From Prunella strophiata (taxonomy: Eukaryota; Chordata; Aves; Passeriformes; Prunellidae), in NCBI GenBank assembly GCA_036583965.1, contig JAZBQD010000018.1, positions 68,301,785 to 68,365,784 of the forward strand: a stretch of 64,000 nt of DNA. Reading direction: 5' to 3'. Below are positions 57,349 to 64,000 of this stretch, piece after piece. Made by a program: the position numbers and the translations under genes. The notes under the pieces are model-generated. The model searched no databases. It saw nothing but the letters and a program-made list of their open reading frames with translations, and had not been told where the DNA came from. How positions within the stretch are numbered: position 1 is the first letter of the stretch; the number at the start of each line of letters is the position of its first letter.

Positions 57349-60300
57349 AAACCCAAAACCACATAATGGTAAAATATCATCATCCTGCTTTGCATATTCT
57401 GTTGATAAGCCTGACTGATATTTGTTATCTGCTCAATCCTGCAAAGTATTAGCTTTTAAGCCTTAATTCAAGCAAATATTCAAATGGTCTCATGGAAAAC
57501 TGCAAACAACTCACTTTCTCCAACTCAGGACACATTTATTTTGTGATCTGACAGATTATGTTGTGTCCTAGCAGGAGCACAAAACACTTTGCACGTTGTG
57601 CCAAGACTCCAGCACCTCTTGATCCAAACAATCCCCTCCTACAAAAACTCCTATTAGAATATCTGCCATCAGAGAATGGGATTTGTTATGAGGGAATCTG
57701 TGCAGCACCAAAGGTGTGCCTGCAGCTCACCTTGGTTATCTCAGCCTTCAAAGTGCTGACTTTGGGGCTGATAAGGACAGGCTGCAGCCCCAGGCTCAGC
57801 AGGGCTGCACAGCAGGGCCACCTGGGTCAGGCTTTGGCCAGCAGAGATGTCACAGGGATGTCAGCACTGTGACACTGGAACTGAGCCACTGCCCTGTCAC
57901 CCTGCTGTCACCTTCCTGGTGCCATCACCTGTGCAGGCAGAACAGGGCTGTGAGAGATCACTGAGTGCAGAGATGCCAAAATGCTCTTCAGGGCTTGCCC
58001 AGTCCTATTCACAGCTTATTGTTACAGGAAACATTCTCCTGAAGAAGCAGAGCAGATCACTTCTTGGACACTGATAAATCCAAAAAAAAAAAAAAAAAAA
58101 AGCTCTGCAAAAAGCTTTTTATACAAATGCAGTATTTAACTTCCTAAGTTCTTGAGATATGCTGCAATTCAAACCTCAGCATCCTTTCACCTGCAGGCTT
58201 CAGTCATTCCCAAGCTGGTCCTGCCCAGCAGCTCAGCTGTGCAGTTCCAGCACTCATTCATTCTGGTTTTGGTTCCTGTTGTCCTGTGAAACAGAGACTG
58301 CTTTGCATTTTATGAAAGAGGAATCTATTTATAAGCCATGTATTTATTTCAAACCCAAGAGCTCAACCCTCACAGAGCAAAACATGTGAACCAAGCTCCC
58401 TGCTTTTTTCTCCATTTAACTCTCTGCAGGAGACTCAGTGATTCCTCAAAGTGACCAGGGGGGACTGGGCTCAGGATGTACTGAACCCCACCACACCTGA
58501 CCCACAGCACAGTCAAACACACAGGGCAGCTGGTGGACATTTGTCACATCTCCAAAATGTGACATTAACAGAAGACACCAAGCCACTACGGATTGTCATC
58601 TAGTAGGAAAAAAATGTTTTAATGAAGATTTTTTTTCTTCATTCCAGTCCCTAAAAGATTTCTCCTGACTGCAGATTCTTTTTCAGCTGGCACACAGCTG
58701 GTTGAACATGAGCCAGTGGCACCTGGCTTGTGGCAGCAGGGCCAGGGCAGTGCCTGTCCCCTGTGCTGGCACTGCTGGGGCACCTCCAGTGCTGGGGGCA
58801 GTTTTTGAGCCCCTCCCAATAAGAAAGACCTGGAGGGGCTGGAGAGAATCCAGGGAAAGGAACAGAGCTGGGGAAGGGTCTGGAGCCCCAGGAGAGGCTG
58901 AGGGAGCTGGGAAGGGGCTCAGCCTGGAGCAAAGGAGGCTCAGGGGGGACCTTGTGGCTCTGCACAGCTCCTGACAGGAGGGGACAACCAGGGGGGTCAG
59001 GCTCTGCTCCAGGGAACAGGGACAGGAGGAGAGGGAACGGCCTCAGGCTGGGCCAGGGGAGGGGCAGGGTGGATATTTGGGAAAATTTCTTCACCAAAAG
59101 GGTTGAAAGGACTCCACCCAGGGCAGTGCTGGAGTCCCCATCCTCTGAAGGATTTAAAAGCCATGTGGATGTGGCACTTGGGGACATGGGTCAGCGGTGG
59201 CCTTGGCAGTGCTGGGGGAATGGCTGAACTGGATGACCTCAGAGGGCTTTTCCAACCTTTCTGACTCGAGTATTTTAGAGTTTCTGTCTGCCAGGCACTC
59301 AGCTGGGCAGGGATTTGGAAAACATGAATGTTACTCACTGCATTTCTCCCTGTCCTTCACAGGAGCAGGAGAAAATCCTCCTTTCCTTTGCTCTGCTCTA
59401 ACACACCTGGACCTGCTCCCTCAGGGGTCAGGGCTTTGCCTACGTGACTCCAGACACAGCTTTTGTGGCAGAGTGCTGAAAGTTCAGCTGTGCTCTCCCT
59501 CCCCCTGAGCTGTGGCACACACAGGGGAGGCTTCACGCAACAGAGGACACACTTAAAAATCACTTTTCCTTTTCCTTGGGACTGCACTGACCATCAGATC
59601 TGAGCTCAGGAATGATTTGCTTCGGGGTCTGGCCCTGCTGGGTTTTTTTTCTTCACCTCCTCCTACAGCACAGGGCGGGGTTTGGCTGCTGCACTTATCT
59701 GAGCACATCTCTTCATTTTCCTGGAGCTGCAGAGGTCTCAGCAGTGGCACCCCAGGCTAGTCAGATCATGCAGAGATTAGTCACACAAGCACTAATTAGC
59801 CTTGATCCAGAGCCATCCGAGTGAAAATTAATGGCCAGCATTAAAGAGGTGAGACAAGCCATCCACAAGCTTTGCAGAATGGCAGGCCAGGCTGAATTAA
59901 TGAGATAAACCCCTCAAATTAACAGGTAATACAAACAAAACACTCAGCAGCTGTCTGGGAAAGGGACACGGGCTCAGTTTGTATTTGTGGTGTCCCGGGA
60001 CTGAGTCAGGCCTCAAAACCCAAGAACATTTTTGTGCTGGGCACAGCAGCTCTGCCTGGGTGTTGAGGAAGCATCAGTGATTATTTCAGCTGGCTTGTCA
60101 GCCAGGGCACAGCAGCAGCTCTGACACTGTGGTTGTGTCTCCTTCCTGAAGGGACAGAGAACCCAACTGTGCTCTGCAAGCACAAATTCCTGAACTGGAT
60201 GTGAAGCACTCCTGCAAAAAGCACCCTGGAGCCATCCAGAGCCCAGATCAGAACCTCAGTTTGCACTCTCCAGGTACAAATCTGCCCCTTCACGAAATTG

Positions 60301-63300
60301 TGCAAACTTTTGCTTACAGCAGAGATGCTTTTTGTAGAGAACAGCCCCCTTGCCTGCCACAGCACCTTCCCCTCAGCTCCATCAGGTGACACCAGGGCTG
60401 CCTCGGGGACAGGGACACAGCTCCACCTGCTGCAGCCTCACACGTGGTGGCACCACCCAGCACCTTCTGCCTCCCTGCAAAACCTCCGAAATTCAGAGAG
60501 GGATTTGAAATTCAACAGGTGGGAGCTCCCTGAGGAAGGGGCTTTGGCCCAGTGGAGCTGATCAGAAAGAGAAGTGGCAGCCACGTGTAAAATCAAGAAA
60601 CTGACACTTTTTTTTTCCTTTTTTTTAAATTTTTCAGTAGAACAAGTCCAGGCATGACCCTGCTGGAAACAACGTGCTGCTCCAAGTGACCTTTCAAAGA
60701 AATAGAGGCACAGGATTTACCTCTCCTGACCCTCAGCTCCCTAAAGCAAGTCTTGAACATTTTAAAAAGCCAATTTCCAGTCAGATAACACAAAAGGAAG
60801 CTGCTGCCCCAATCCCTGCATTTTCACAATTAATGGTGAGAGCTCCTACCACTTTAGGTCTCAAGTCCTTTGCAGGTGGCAACACAGATTTATTGCCAGA
60901 ATTGTGGCAGCTTCCATTTTCCAACCAAGAAAATGGAATAGAAAAAGAAATTCCTGCTTAAAACCAAATTTTGTGGCTATTAAATGCACCACAGTGCCAG
61001 TGGTTCTCAAAAATAATATCTGTTGTGTACAGAGAAAAAAGTCATCCCCAGCAGCTGAAATTCTGTGAGGGTTTTACCAATGTATTAAAGTAAAAATTAT
61101 CTTAAAACCACAGTAAAAAAAAACATGGCCAGCTTGGAAGTGTCAAGAAGTTACCACTAAAAAAGGCTTCAACATGATTAAATTGTCCTGGACATAAATT
61201 AACTTCAACCAACTTCCTCAAAATTAGTATTAAGTTTGATTTTTTAAAATAATTCACACTATTTAAAACAAATACTTGAGCTTCAATTTAGAACTTTGAA
61301 TGCTTAAAGAGAAAAGAAATCCTCCCAAGCCCCACAGCCCCTGATTTATCCAAATCATGACAGGAGTCAAGTTCAGGAAATTATTTATTTCTCCAGGACA
61401 TGCATCCCTCACTTTTACCAAAAGTTAATCTCCTCATTCATAGGAATCCAATGGAATTACTTCAGTTTCCAAGAGAAAGACTTTAGACCAGGTCTGTGGA
61501 AGCAGAGGTGTGTGAGAAATATGTTGGAAAATTTAATTATTATCAGCAAAATCTGCTTTTAACACAGATCCCTTACCAGCACAGAGTGACTGTGTTTATA
61601 CTAAATGTGTGCTGGTTTTCCCTCCTAATTAAAAATTATCAAAGCAACTTCCCCCAAAAGAAAAATAACACAAATCCCAACCCCAAAACACCCCAGTGTG
61701 GAGGTATTGAACCAAGAGTTCAGAGTTTGTCCTGACTAAACATCTTAATTTGACACCTGGCAGCCAAAAACACCTCACTCCTTCCACTGTGAGAACACAA
61801 CAAGGTCAGTGAGCTCACCCCACACCTGACTCCTTCCCACAACACTCAATCCCCACCCACACGAGGTCACCCCCACCACACTGGAACTGGCTTATGGTTG
61901 GACTCAAGTGATTTTAAATGGTTTTTTTTTTCCCAGCCCAGATGATTCTCTGATCTAACTCTGCTCAGCTGTGGCACAGGGCTGGAAGTGCTGCATCATC
62001 CACCTGCTTCCCACAACACACAAGTGGGACGTGGCACAGGATTGGCTCCAGATGGCTCTGGAATCTCTCCAGTGAGGAAAACTCTGCAGCCTCCCTCTCT
62101 GGGCAATCTTTTCCAGTGCTCCCAGCAAAGAAATTCTTCCTCATGCTCAGGTTTCAGGAGCTTCAGTTCCTGCCTGTTCCTGTGGTGGCATTGCTGGACC
62201 CCCAGAGCCCTGCAGACACTGCTGGACGTGGATGAAATCCCCTCTCAGTTTTCTCCTCTCCAGGCTGAACATTCCCAGCTCCCTCAGCTTTTCCTGGTCA
62301 GGAAATGCTTCAGCAGCCCCTTCATCATCCTCACAGCCTCTGTCCTGAGGAGCCCAGAACTGGACACAGCACCCTGGATGTGCCTCCCAGGGGCAGGATC
62401 ACTCCCTGACCTGCTGGAAATGCTCTCATCCCGGGATCCCCTTGGCATTCTTGGCACAAGGGAACACTGCTGGCTCAGGGACAGCTCGTTGTCCCCCGGG
62501 TCCTTCCCATGCAGTCACACCCCAGTGTCTGCCCGTGCTCAGGGTTGTTCTCCCCGGGTGCAGGACCCTGAACTGCACCGTGCTGAATTTTGGAAGGTTT
62601 TTCTCTGCCCCTCTCCCCTGCCTGTCAAAGTCCCTCTGAAGTGCAGCACAACTCTCTGAGACATCGGCCATTCCTTGTTTTGTATCATCAGCGAACTTGT
62701 GGGAGCATCGACCCCTTTGTTCAAGTCACTGCTAAAAACAAGCTACAAACACCAAGTACAGAACCCTGGGGGGACACCAACCATGACAAGCCTCCACCTA
62801 CACCCTGTGCCCCGATCCCGAGCCTCCGGGATCTGTTCTCCATTCCCCTCTCACTGGCAGGAACCTCAGGGACACCTTCCCAATCCCAAAGCCGCTGACA
62901 GAGAACTCAAGACTTCCCAACCCGGCGCCCCTCAACCTGGGGCCGCCTCAGGCCGGGATCTCCCAGCAGCAGCGGACCAGGCCTCGGCGCCCGCACCCCG
63001 CAGCCTGAGGGGCAGCCCGGGCGGAGGGCGGGGTTAAGACGCCGGGACAGTCCCGGAACCCTCCCCGGGACCCCCTAAAACCCCTCGGGATCCCCCCAAA
63101 ATCCCCGCTCCCCCCAACATGGCGGGTCCCCCTCAGGGGCCGCCCGAGGCGTGGCGCCCCCTGGCGGCCCCCGACAAACGCGCCCCCCGCGCGCCTGCGG
63201 ACCCGGTTGAGAGCAGGGCCGCGCCCACCGGAACGCGCCCGCGGGGGGGGGGCGAGGCAGGCCCGGCCGGTCCGCTCGGCGCCGCGACCCACCTGCCCTG

Positions 63301-63380
63301 GCTTGGCCGCGGAGGCGGGTGGCGAAGAAGAGAAGGACGGCGAGCAGCACGGCGGCGGCGGCGAGCAGAACCGCGTCCAT
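29814..63380 (-). CDS. DDRGK1: DDRGK1 (UFBP1), UFM1 E3 ligase adaptor, nine coding exons
   Basis: Exons (minus strand): 63,293-63,380; 56,360-56,527; 47,190-47,296; 45,510-45,611; 37,354-37,476; 35,344-35,382; 32,171-32,227; 31,399-31,447; 29,814-29,986. They total 906 nt (301 residues; human 314), all with GT-AG junctions and matching phases. Known role: ER-anchored partner of UFL1 and CDK5RAP3 in the UFM1 ligase, acting in ribosome UFMylation at the ER, ER-phagy and the unfolded protein response. Visible: an N-terminal hydrophobic signal-anchor (residues 4-20), a five-alanine run (39-43), an [10 protein letters not shown] basic patch (62-71), a long charged Glu/Lys/Arg helix (about 100-175), a winged-helix/PCI-like C-terminus with [13 protein letters not shown], and the DDRGK motif at 248-252. 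K252 corresponds to human K267, a reported UFM1 acceptor. The gene spans about 33.6 kb and looks intact. Confidence 0.97.
30255..30630 (-). mobile_element. CR1 retroposon fragment in DDRGK1 intron 8
   Basis: CR1-like blocks in reverse orientation: CATCCCTGGGAGTGTTGTCC, GGAACTTTCCCTAGATATCC and CATCCTCTTCTCCAGGCTGA (the conserved CTTCTCCAGGCTGAACA segment). It lies on the same strand as the host gene. Confidence 0.82.
31399..31447 (-). CDS. DDRGK1: DDRGK1 coding exon 8 (residues 229-244)
   Basis: A 49-nt exon encoding [16 protein letters not shown] plus one base of the next codon. Acceptor GTGCACAG, donor GTGACA. It corresponds to the human segment DTINRIQDLLAEGTIT. Confidence 0.95.
31621..31680. 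repeat. Poly(T) tract in DDRGK1 intron 7
   Basis: About 50 T residues with a few G interruptions (poly-A in the DDRGK1 pre-mRNA). Confidence 0.95.
32171..32227 (-). CDS. DDRGK1: DDRGK1 coding exon 7 (residues 210-228)
   Basis: A 57-nt phase 0 exon encoding [19 protein letters not shown], the first helices of the winged-helix-like domain. Acceptor TCCCCACAG, donor GTAAGA. Confidence 0.95.
33208..33243. repeat. 12-bp tandem repeat
   Basis: Three perfect copies of ATTAATAAAATC in DDRGK1 intron 6. Confidence 0.85.
35344..35382 (-). CDS. DDRGK1: DDRGK1 coding exon 6 (residues 197-209), very short
   Basis: A 39-nt exon encoding [13 protein letters not shown], matching the human SQSFLTEFINYIK segment. 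Acceptor CTGTCTCCAG, donor GTAAGG. It is phase 0 at both ends, so skipping it would not shift the frame. Confidence 0.95.
37354..37476 (-). CDS. DDRGK1: DDRGK1 coding exon 5 (residues 156-196)
   Basis: 123 nt encoding [20 protein letters not shown], then [20 protein letters not shown] and Q. Acceptor TTCTGTCCAG, donor GTATGT. It holds the end of the charged helix and the [10 protein letters not shown] block that, in the human protein, lies around the UFM1-interacting region. Confidence 0.96.
38385..38458 (+). mobile_element. CR1 3' tail fragment
   Basis: GAGGGTTGGACTTGATGATCTC, a CAGAGGCCTTTTCCAATCT block and a terminal GATTCCATGG: the last ~70 bp of a sense CR1. In DDRGK1 intron 4. Confidence 0.8.
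38626..38882. repeat. Duplicated segment, copy A (left of the TACA array)
   Basis: About 257 bp starting CCCAGGGCATTCCTCTATC and ending GATCCTGTATA. The same sequence recurs at 39,381-39,638 with only a few, mostly homopolymer-length, differences. Confidence 0.93.
38883..39380. repeat. (TACA)n microsatellite, about 124 copies
   Basis: About 498 bp of uninterrupted TACA/CATA tetranucleotides in DDRGK1 intron 4. In the DDRGK1 pre-mRNA it would read (UGUA)n. The IHTY and YVCM pseudo-proteins across it are artefacts. Confidence 0.98.
39381..39638. repeat. Duplicated segment, copy B (right of the TACA array)
   Basis: Second copy of the 257-bp segment. Differences from copy A are an extra T in GATTTTCTAAAT, altered A-run lengths, AATCAGTACAGAG for AATTCAGTACACAG, and TCTTTTGG for TCTTTGG. 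It is followed by AT-rich DNA with a short TACA tract near 39,697-39,713. Confidence 0.93.
40848..40897. repeat. 25-bp direct repeat, AT-rich
   Basis: Two tandem copies of a unit built on ATTTATTTATATTTATTTAG in DDRGK1 intron 4. Confidence 0.8.
41262..41293. repeat. Poly(T) tract
   Basis: About 30 uninterrupted T residues in DDRGK1 intron 4 (poly-A in the transcript). Confidence 0.95.
42392..42470. repeat. 38-bp direct repeat
   Basis: Two copies of a unit carrying AGGCACTTAAATGCAAATTT and ACTAAAATCTAAGTGCA, differing at a few bases, in DDRGK1 intron 4. Confidence 0.8.
45510..45611 (-). CDS. DDRGK1: DDRGK1 coding exon 4 (residues 122-155)
   Basis: 102 nt, phase 0, encoding [20 protein letters not shown], then [14 protein letters not shown]: the core of the charged helix. 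Acceptor GTTTATTTCAG, donor GTGGGA. The AG-rich purine composition on the coding strand is characteristic. Confidence 0.96.
46406..46446. repeat. Paired poly(A) tracts
   Basis: Two A-runs of about 18-20 nt separated by TTAGA in DDRGK1 intron 3. Another A-run of about 18 nt lies near 46,119. Confidence 0.9.
47190..47296 (-). CDS. DDRGK1: DDRGK1 coding exon 3 (residues 86-121)
   Basis: 107 nt; phase 1 entry completes Glu86. It encodes [20 protein letters not shown], then [16 protein letters not shown]. The SGKIGAKK block is strongly conserved in the DDRGK family. Acceptor CAATGTTGCAG, donor GTGAGT. Confidence 0.96.
49530..49722 (+). mobile_element. CR1 retroposon fragment
   Basis: Sense CR1 tail with TCCCAGAGAAGCTGTGGCTG, GGCCAGGCTGGATGGGGCTT and a terminal AATTCCAACCCAAACCATTC. 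In DDRGK1 intron 2, antisense to the gene. Confidence 0.88.
50080..50205 (-). mobile_element. CR1 3' tail fragment
   Basis: AGAATCACAGAATGGTTTGG followed by a TTGGAAAGGACCTTGAAGATC block and CCACTAGACCAGGTTTCTCC, the classic antisense CR1 end. In DDRGK1 intron 2. Confidence 0.9.
52039..52230. repeat. Intronic duplication, copy 1
   Basis: Shares about 150 alignable bases with 53,260-53,435, including TAGCACAGCTGGATCAAGAC, AACCCAACTGTACCTG and TTCTTGTCACTTGAGAGGAA, with several substitutions and small indels. Confidence 0.85.
53260..53435. repeat. Intronic duplication, copy 2
   Basis: Second copy of the segment at 52,039-52,230 in direct orientation about 1.2 kb away, in DDRGK1 intron 2. Divergence is clearly higher than for the duplication around the TACA array, so this one is old and real. 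Confidence 0.85.
55712..56035 (-). mobile_element. CR1 retroposon fragment
   Basis: Antisense CR1: CACAGAATCACTGGGCTGGA, AGACCTTCAAGATGACAGAG, CCAGGGATGGTGACTCCACC and TTTCCTAATATCCAACCTGT. In DDRGK1 intron 2, just downstream of exon 2. The truncated end abuts the (AATTT)n tract. Confidence 0.92.
56041..56083. repeat. (AATTT)n pentanucleotide microsatellite
   Basis: About eight perfect AATTT units next to the truncated end of a CR1 copy. Confidence 0.95.
56360..56527 (-). CDS. DDRGK1: DDRGK1 coding exon 2 (residues 30-85)
   Basis: 168 nt, phase 1 at both ends. It encodes ADEEHQQNV, five Ala from a GCA x5 run, a Gly/Ala/Pro linker, then [20 protein letters not shown], which matches the conserved arginine-rich part of mammalian DDRGK1. 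Donor GTAACT. The acceptor (CTCTTGCAG) is the innermost of five tandem copies of this exon boundary, and it is the only one that joins to the whole exon. Confidence 0.93.
56508..56850 (-). repeat. 66-bp tandem repeat made of the DDRGK1 exon 2 acceptor
   Basis: Five units start at 56,508, 56,574, 56,641, 56,707 and 56,773 (periods 66, 67, 66, 66). Each carries the start of exon 2, its CAG acceptor and pyrimidine tract, and about 40 bp of intron. Copies differ by a few bases (AAGAGG/AGAGAGG/AAGAAGG; AAATCTG/AATTCTG). Copies upstream in the transcript lack the rest of exon 2. Confidence 0.95.
57317..57345. repeat. Poly(A) tract
   Basis: About 29 A residues in DDRGK1 intron 1. A shorter T-run lies at 57,260-57,275 and another A-run at 58,082-58,100. 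Confidence 0.93.
58785..59280 (+). mobile_element. CR1 retroposon, about 0.5 kb
   Basis: Sense, 5'-truncated CR1: CTGGAGAGAATCCAGGGAAA, GGAGAGGCTGAGGGAGCTGG, GCTCAGCCTGGAGCAAAGGA, AGGGGGGACCTTGTGGCTCT, TCTTCACCAAAAGGGTTGAA, then the end GACCTCAGAGGGCTTTTCCA. It lies in DDRGK1 intron 1, antisense to the gene. Confidence 0.94.
62060..62800 (-). mobile_element. CR1 retroposon with reverse-transcriptase remnant
   Basis: The longest CR1 here. From low to high coordinates it runs from the 3' region (TTCTCCTCTCCAGGCTGAAC, AGGAGCCCAGAACTGGACAC) into the end of ORF2. The minus strand at 62,684-62,695 encodes FADD followed by TK, the catalytic motif of the CR1 reverse transcriptase, with downstream traces resembling ALQRDFDR and AKNAKGI-type sequence. 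Frameshifts and stops show it is dead. It lies 0.5 kb downstream of DDRGK1 exon 1. Confidence 0.88.
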
Positions 63381-63560
63381 CGCGCAGCGCCGGCCCCGCC
63401 CACATCACCCTTGGTACGCCCCGTCCCCTTCCCCTGCCGCAAGGCCCCCCGCGCGCGGGCTGCCCCGCGGGGTGCCTGTGGCGGCGCGGCGCGGAGGGCG
63501 CGCTGCGATGGGGCAGGCGCGGCGCGGGCAGCCCGCGGGAGGGGTCCTGGCTCATCCCTG
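62900..63560 (-). promoter_or_regulatory. CpG island and promoter of DDRGK1
   Basis: Very GC- and CpG-rich DNA around exon 1. A GC box (CCCCGCCC, 63,394-63,401) lies just upstream of the DDRGK1 ATG, and no TATA box is visible. AACATGGCGG at 63,115-63,124 in intron 1 resembles a YY1 site. In mammals ITPA is transcribed divergently from this point, so the island may be bidirectional, but no ITPA exon can be seen here. Confidence 0.75.
63293..63380 (-). CDS. DDRGK1: DDRGK1 coding exon 1 (residues 1-29 and one base)
   Basis: ATG at 63,378-63,380 with G at -3 and +4. It encodes [20 protein letters not shown] then TRLRGQARA: a hydrophobic signal-anchor followed by basic residues, as in mammalian DDRGK1. 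Donor GTGGGT at 63,291-63,292; ends in phase 1. Confidence 0.93.
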
Positions 63561-64000
63561 AGGCGGGCGCTGAGGGAGGGCGCGGAAAAAGGAATGAAAG
63601 GCGGAATGAGAGCAGGAGTTAAAGGAGAAATTAAAAACTATGAGGGAAAATCGGCCGTGAGCGCGGTGCCCGCGGGTCTGGCTGTCCGCCATAGCTGGTG
63701 GCGCGTCCGTCCTCCACATTCAGAGGGTGGGCTCAAGCTGGGGAGATCCTCAGCCGTGACCCCGCACCGGGTCCACCCCAGGCAGGCCCTGACAGCTTAA
63801 TTAAACTCATGAGTAATTTCTGTCTTCTGCCTTTAGGTCTCTGGAATTTGGGAATGGGATGAAGCTGGAGCTGCCTGGCTCAGGAGCGATGTCCTGAGCT
63901 GGCCTGAACGAAACGTGCACAAAAAGATGCAGAAACTTGCACTGGGGATGGAGAAGAAATTTCCCCCCTTTGCATGGTCACCACTGTTAGATCTGAAACT
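63561..64000. other. Upstream flank of DDRGK1, nothing recognised
   Basis: GC content falls away from the island. No ITPA start, no other exon and no repeat was recognised on either strand. Confidence 0.5.

Noticed and set aside
61988..62659. 223-codon plus-strand frame
   Set aside because: Antisense reading of the CR1 retroposon.
63119..63622. Plus-strand ATGGCGGG frame of 167 codons in the CpG island, considered as ITPA exon 1
   Set aside because: The sequence is Pro/Arg/Ala-rich with no ITPA-like VTGNAKKLEE segment; the ATG lies in DDRGK1 intron 1 and better fits a YY1-like site.

Overview
This is vertebrate nuclear DNA, most likely from a bird. The two genes are split by GT-AG introns, intergenic and intronic DNA is littered with short CR1 (chicken repeat 1) retroposon tails, there is a retroviral solo LTR, and there are many micro- and minisatellites. 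A songbird is my best guess, but the sequence does not prove it. Nothing looks prokaryotic: there are no operons, CRISPR arrays or tRNA/rRNA genes.

Two protein-coding genes are recognised, both on the minus strand. LZTS3 (ProSAPiP1, a postsynaptic scaffold) has three coding exons between 7,003 and 11,658 that give an intact 661-residue protein ending in a PDZ ligand. DDRGK1 (UFBP1, the ER-membrane adaptor of the UFM1 E3 ligase) has nine coding exons between 29,814 and 63,380. They splice in frame to 301 residues with the DDRGK motif and its lysine intact. The order LZTS3-DDRGK1 on one strand matches human chromosome 20p13, where ITPA follows head to head. No ITPA coding exon is visible before the window ends.

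Layout: 1-556 is a 23-bp minisatellite. 557-3,180 has no recognisable gene. 3,180-7,002 is the probable LZTS3 3' UTR. 7,003-11,697 holds the LZTS3 coding exons. 11,698-21,900 is non-coding and probably LZTS3 5' intron; it holds CR1 fragments and a 1.75-kb (CCCATT)n array. 21,930-22,690 is a CpG-rich candidate LZTS3 promoter. 22,690-24,094 is a minisatellite with a sharp 41-bp core, running into a 500-N gap (24,095-24,594). 24,595-29,770 is intergenic and includes a solo LTR nested in a CR1. 29,776-63,380 is DDRGK1, whose large introns carry CR1 copies, a 500-bp (TACA)n tract flanked by a duplicated 257-bp segment, a diverged intronic duplication, and a 66-bp tandem repeat made from its own exon 2 splice acceptor. 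62,900-63,560 is the DDRGK1 CpG island.

The two genes are neighbours by ancestry rather than by shared pathway: one acts at synapses, the other in UFMylation and ER quality control. I found no convincing new gene system. The most interesting signals are repeat-based: the G-quadruplex-capable (GGGAAT)n on the transcribed-sense strand, the amplified splice acceptor, the nested LTR with perfect target-site duplications, and a likely false duplication in the assembly.
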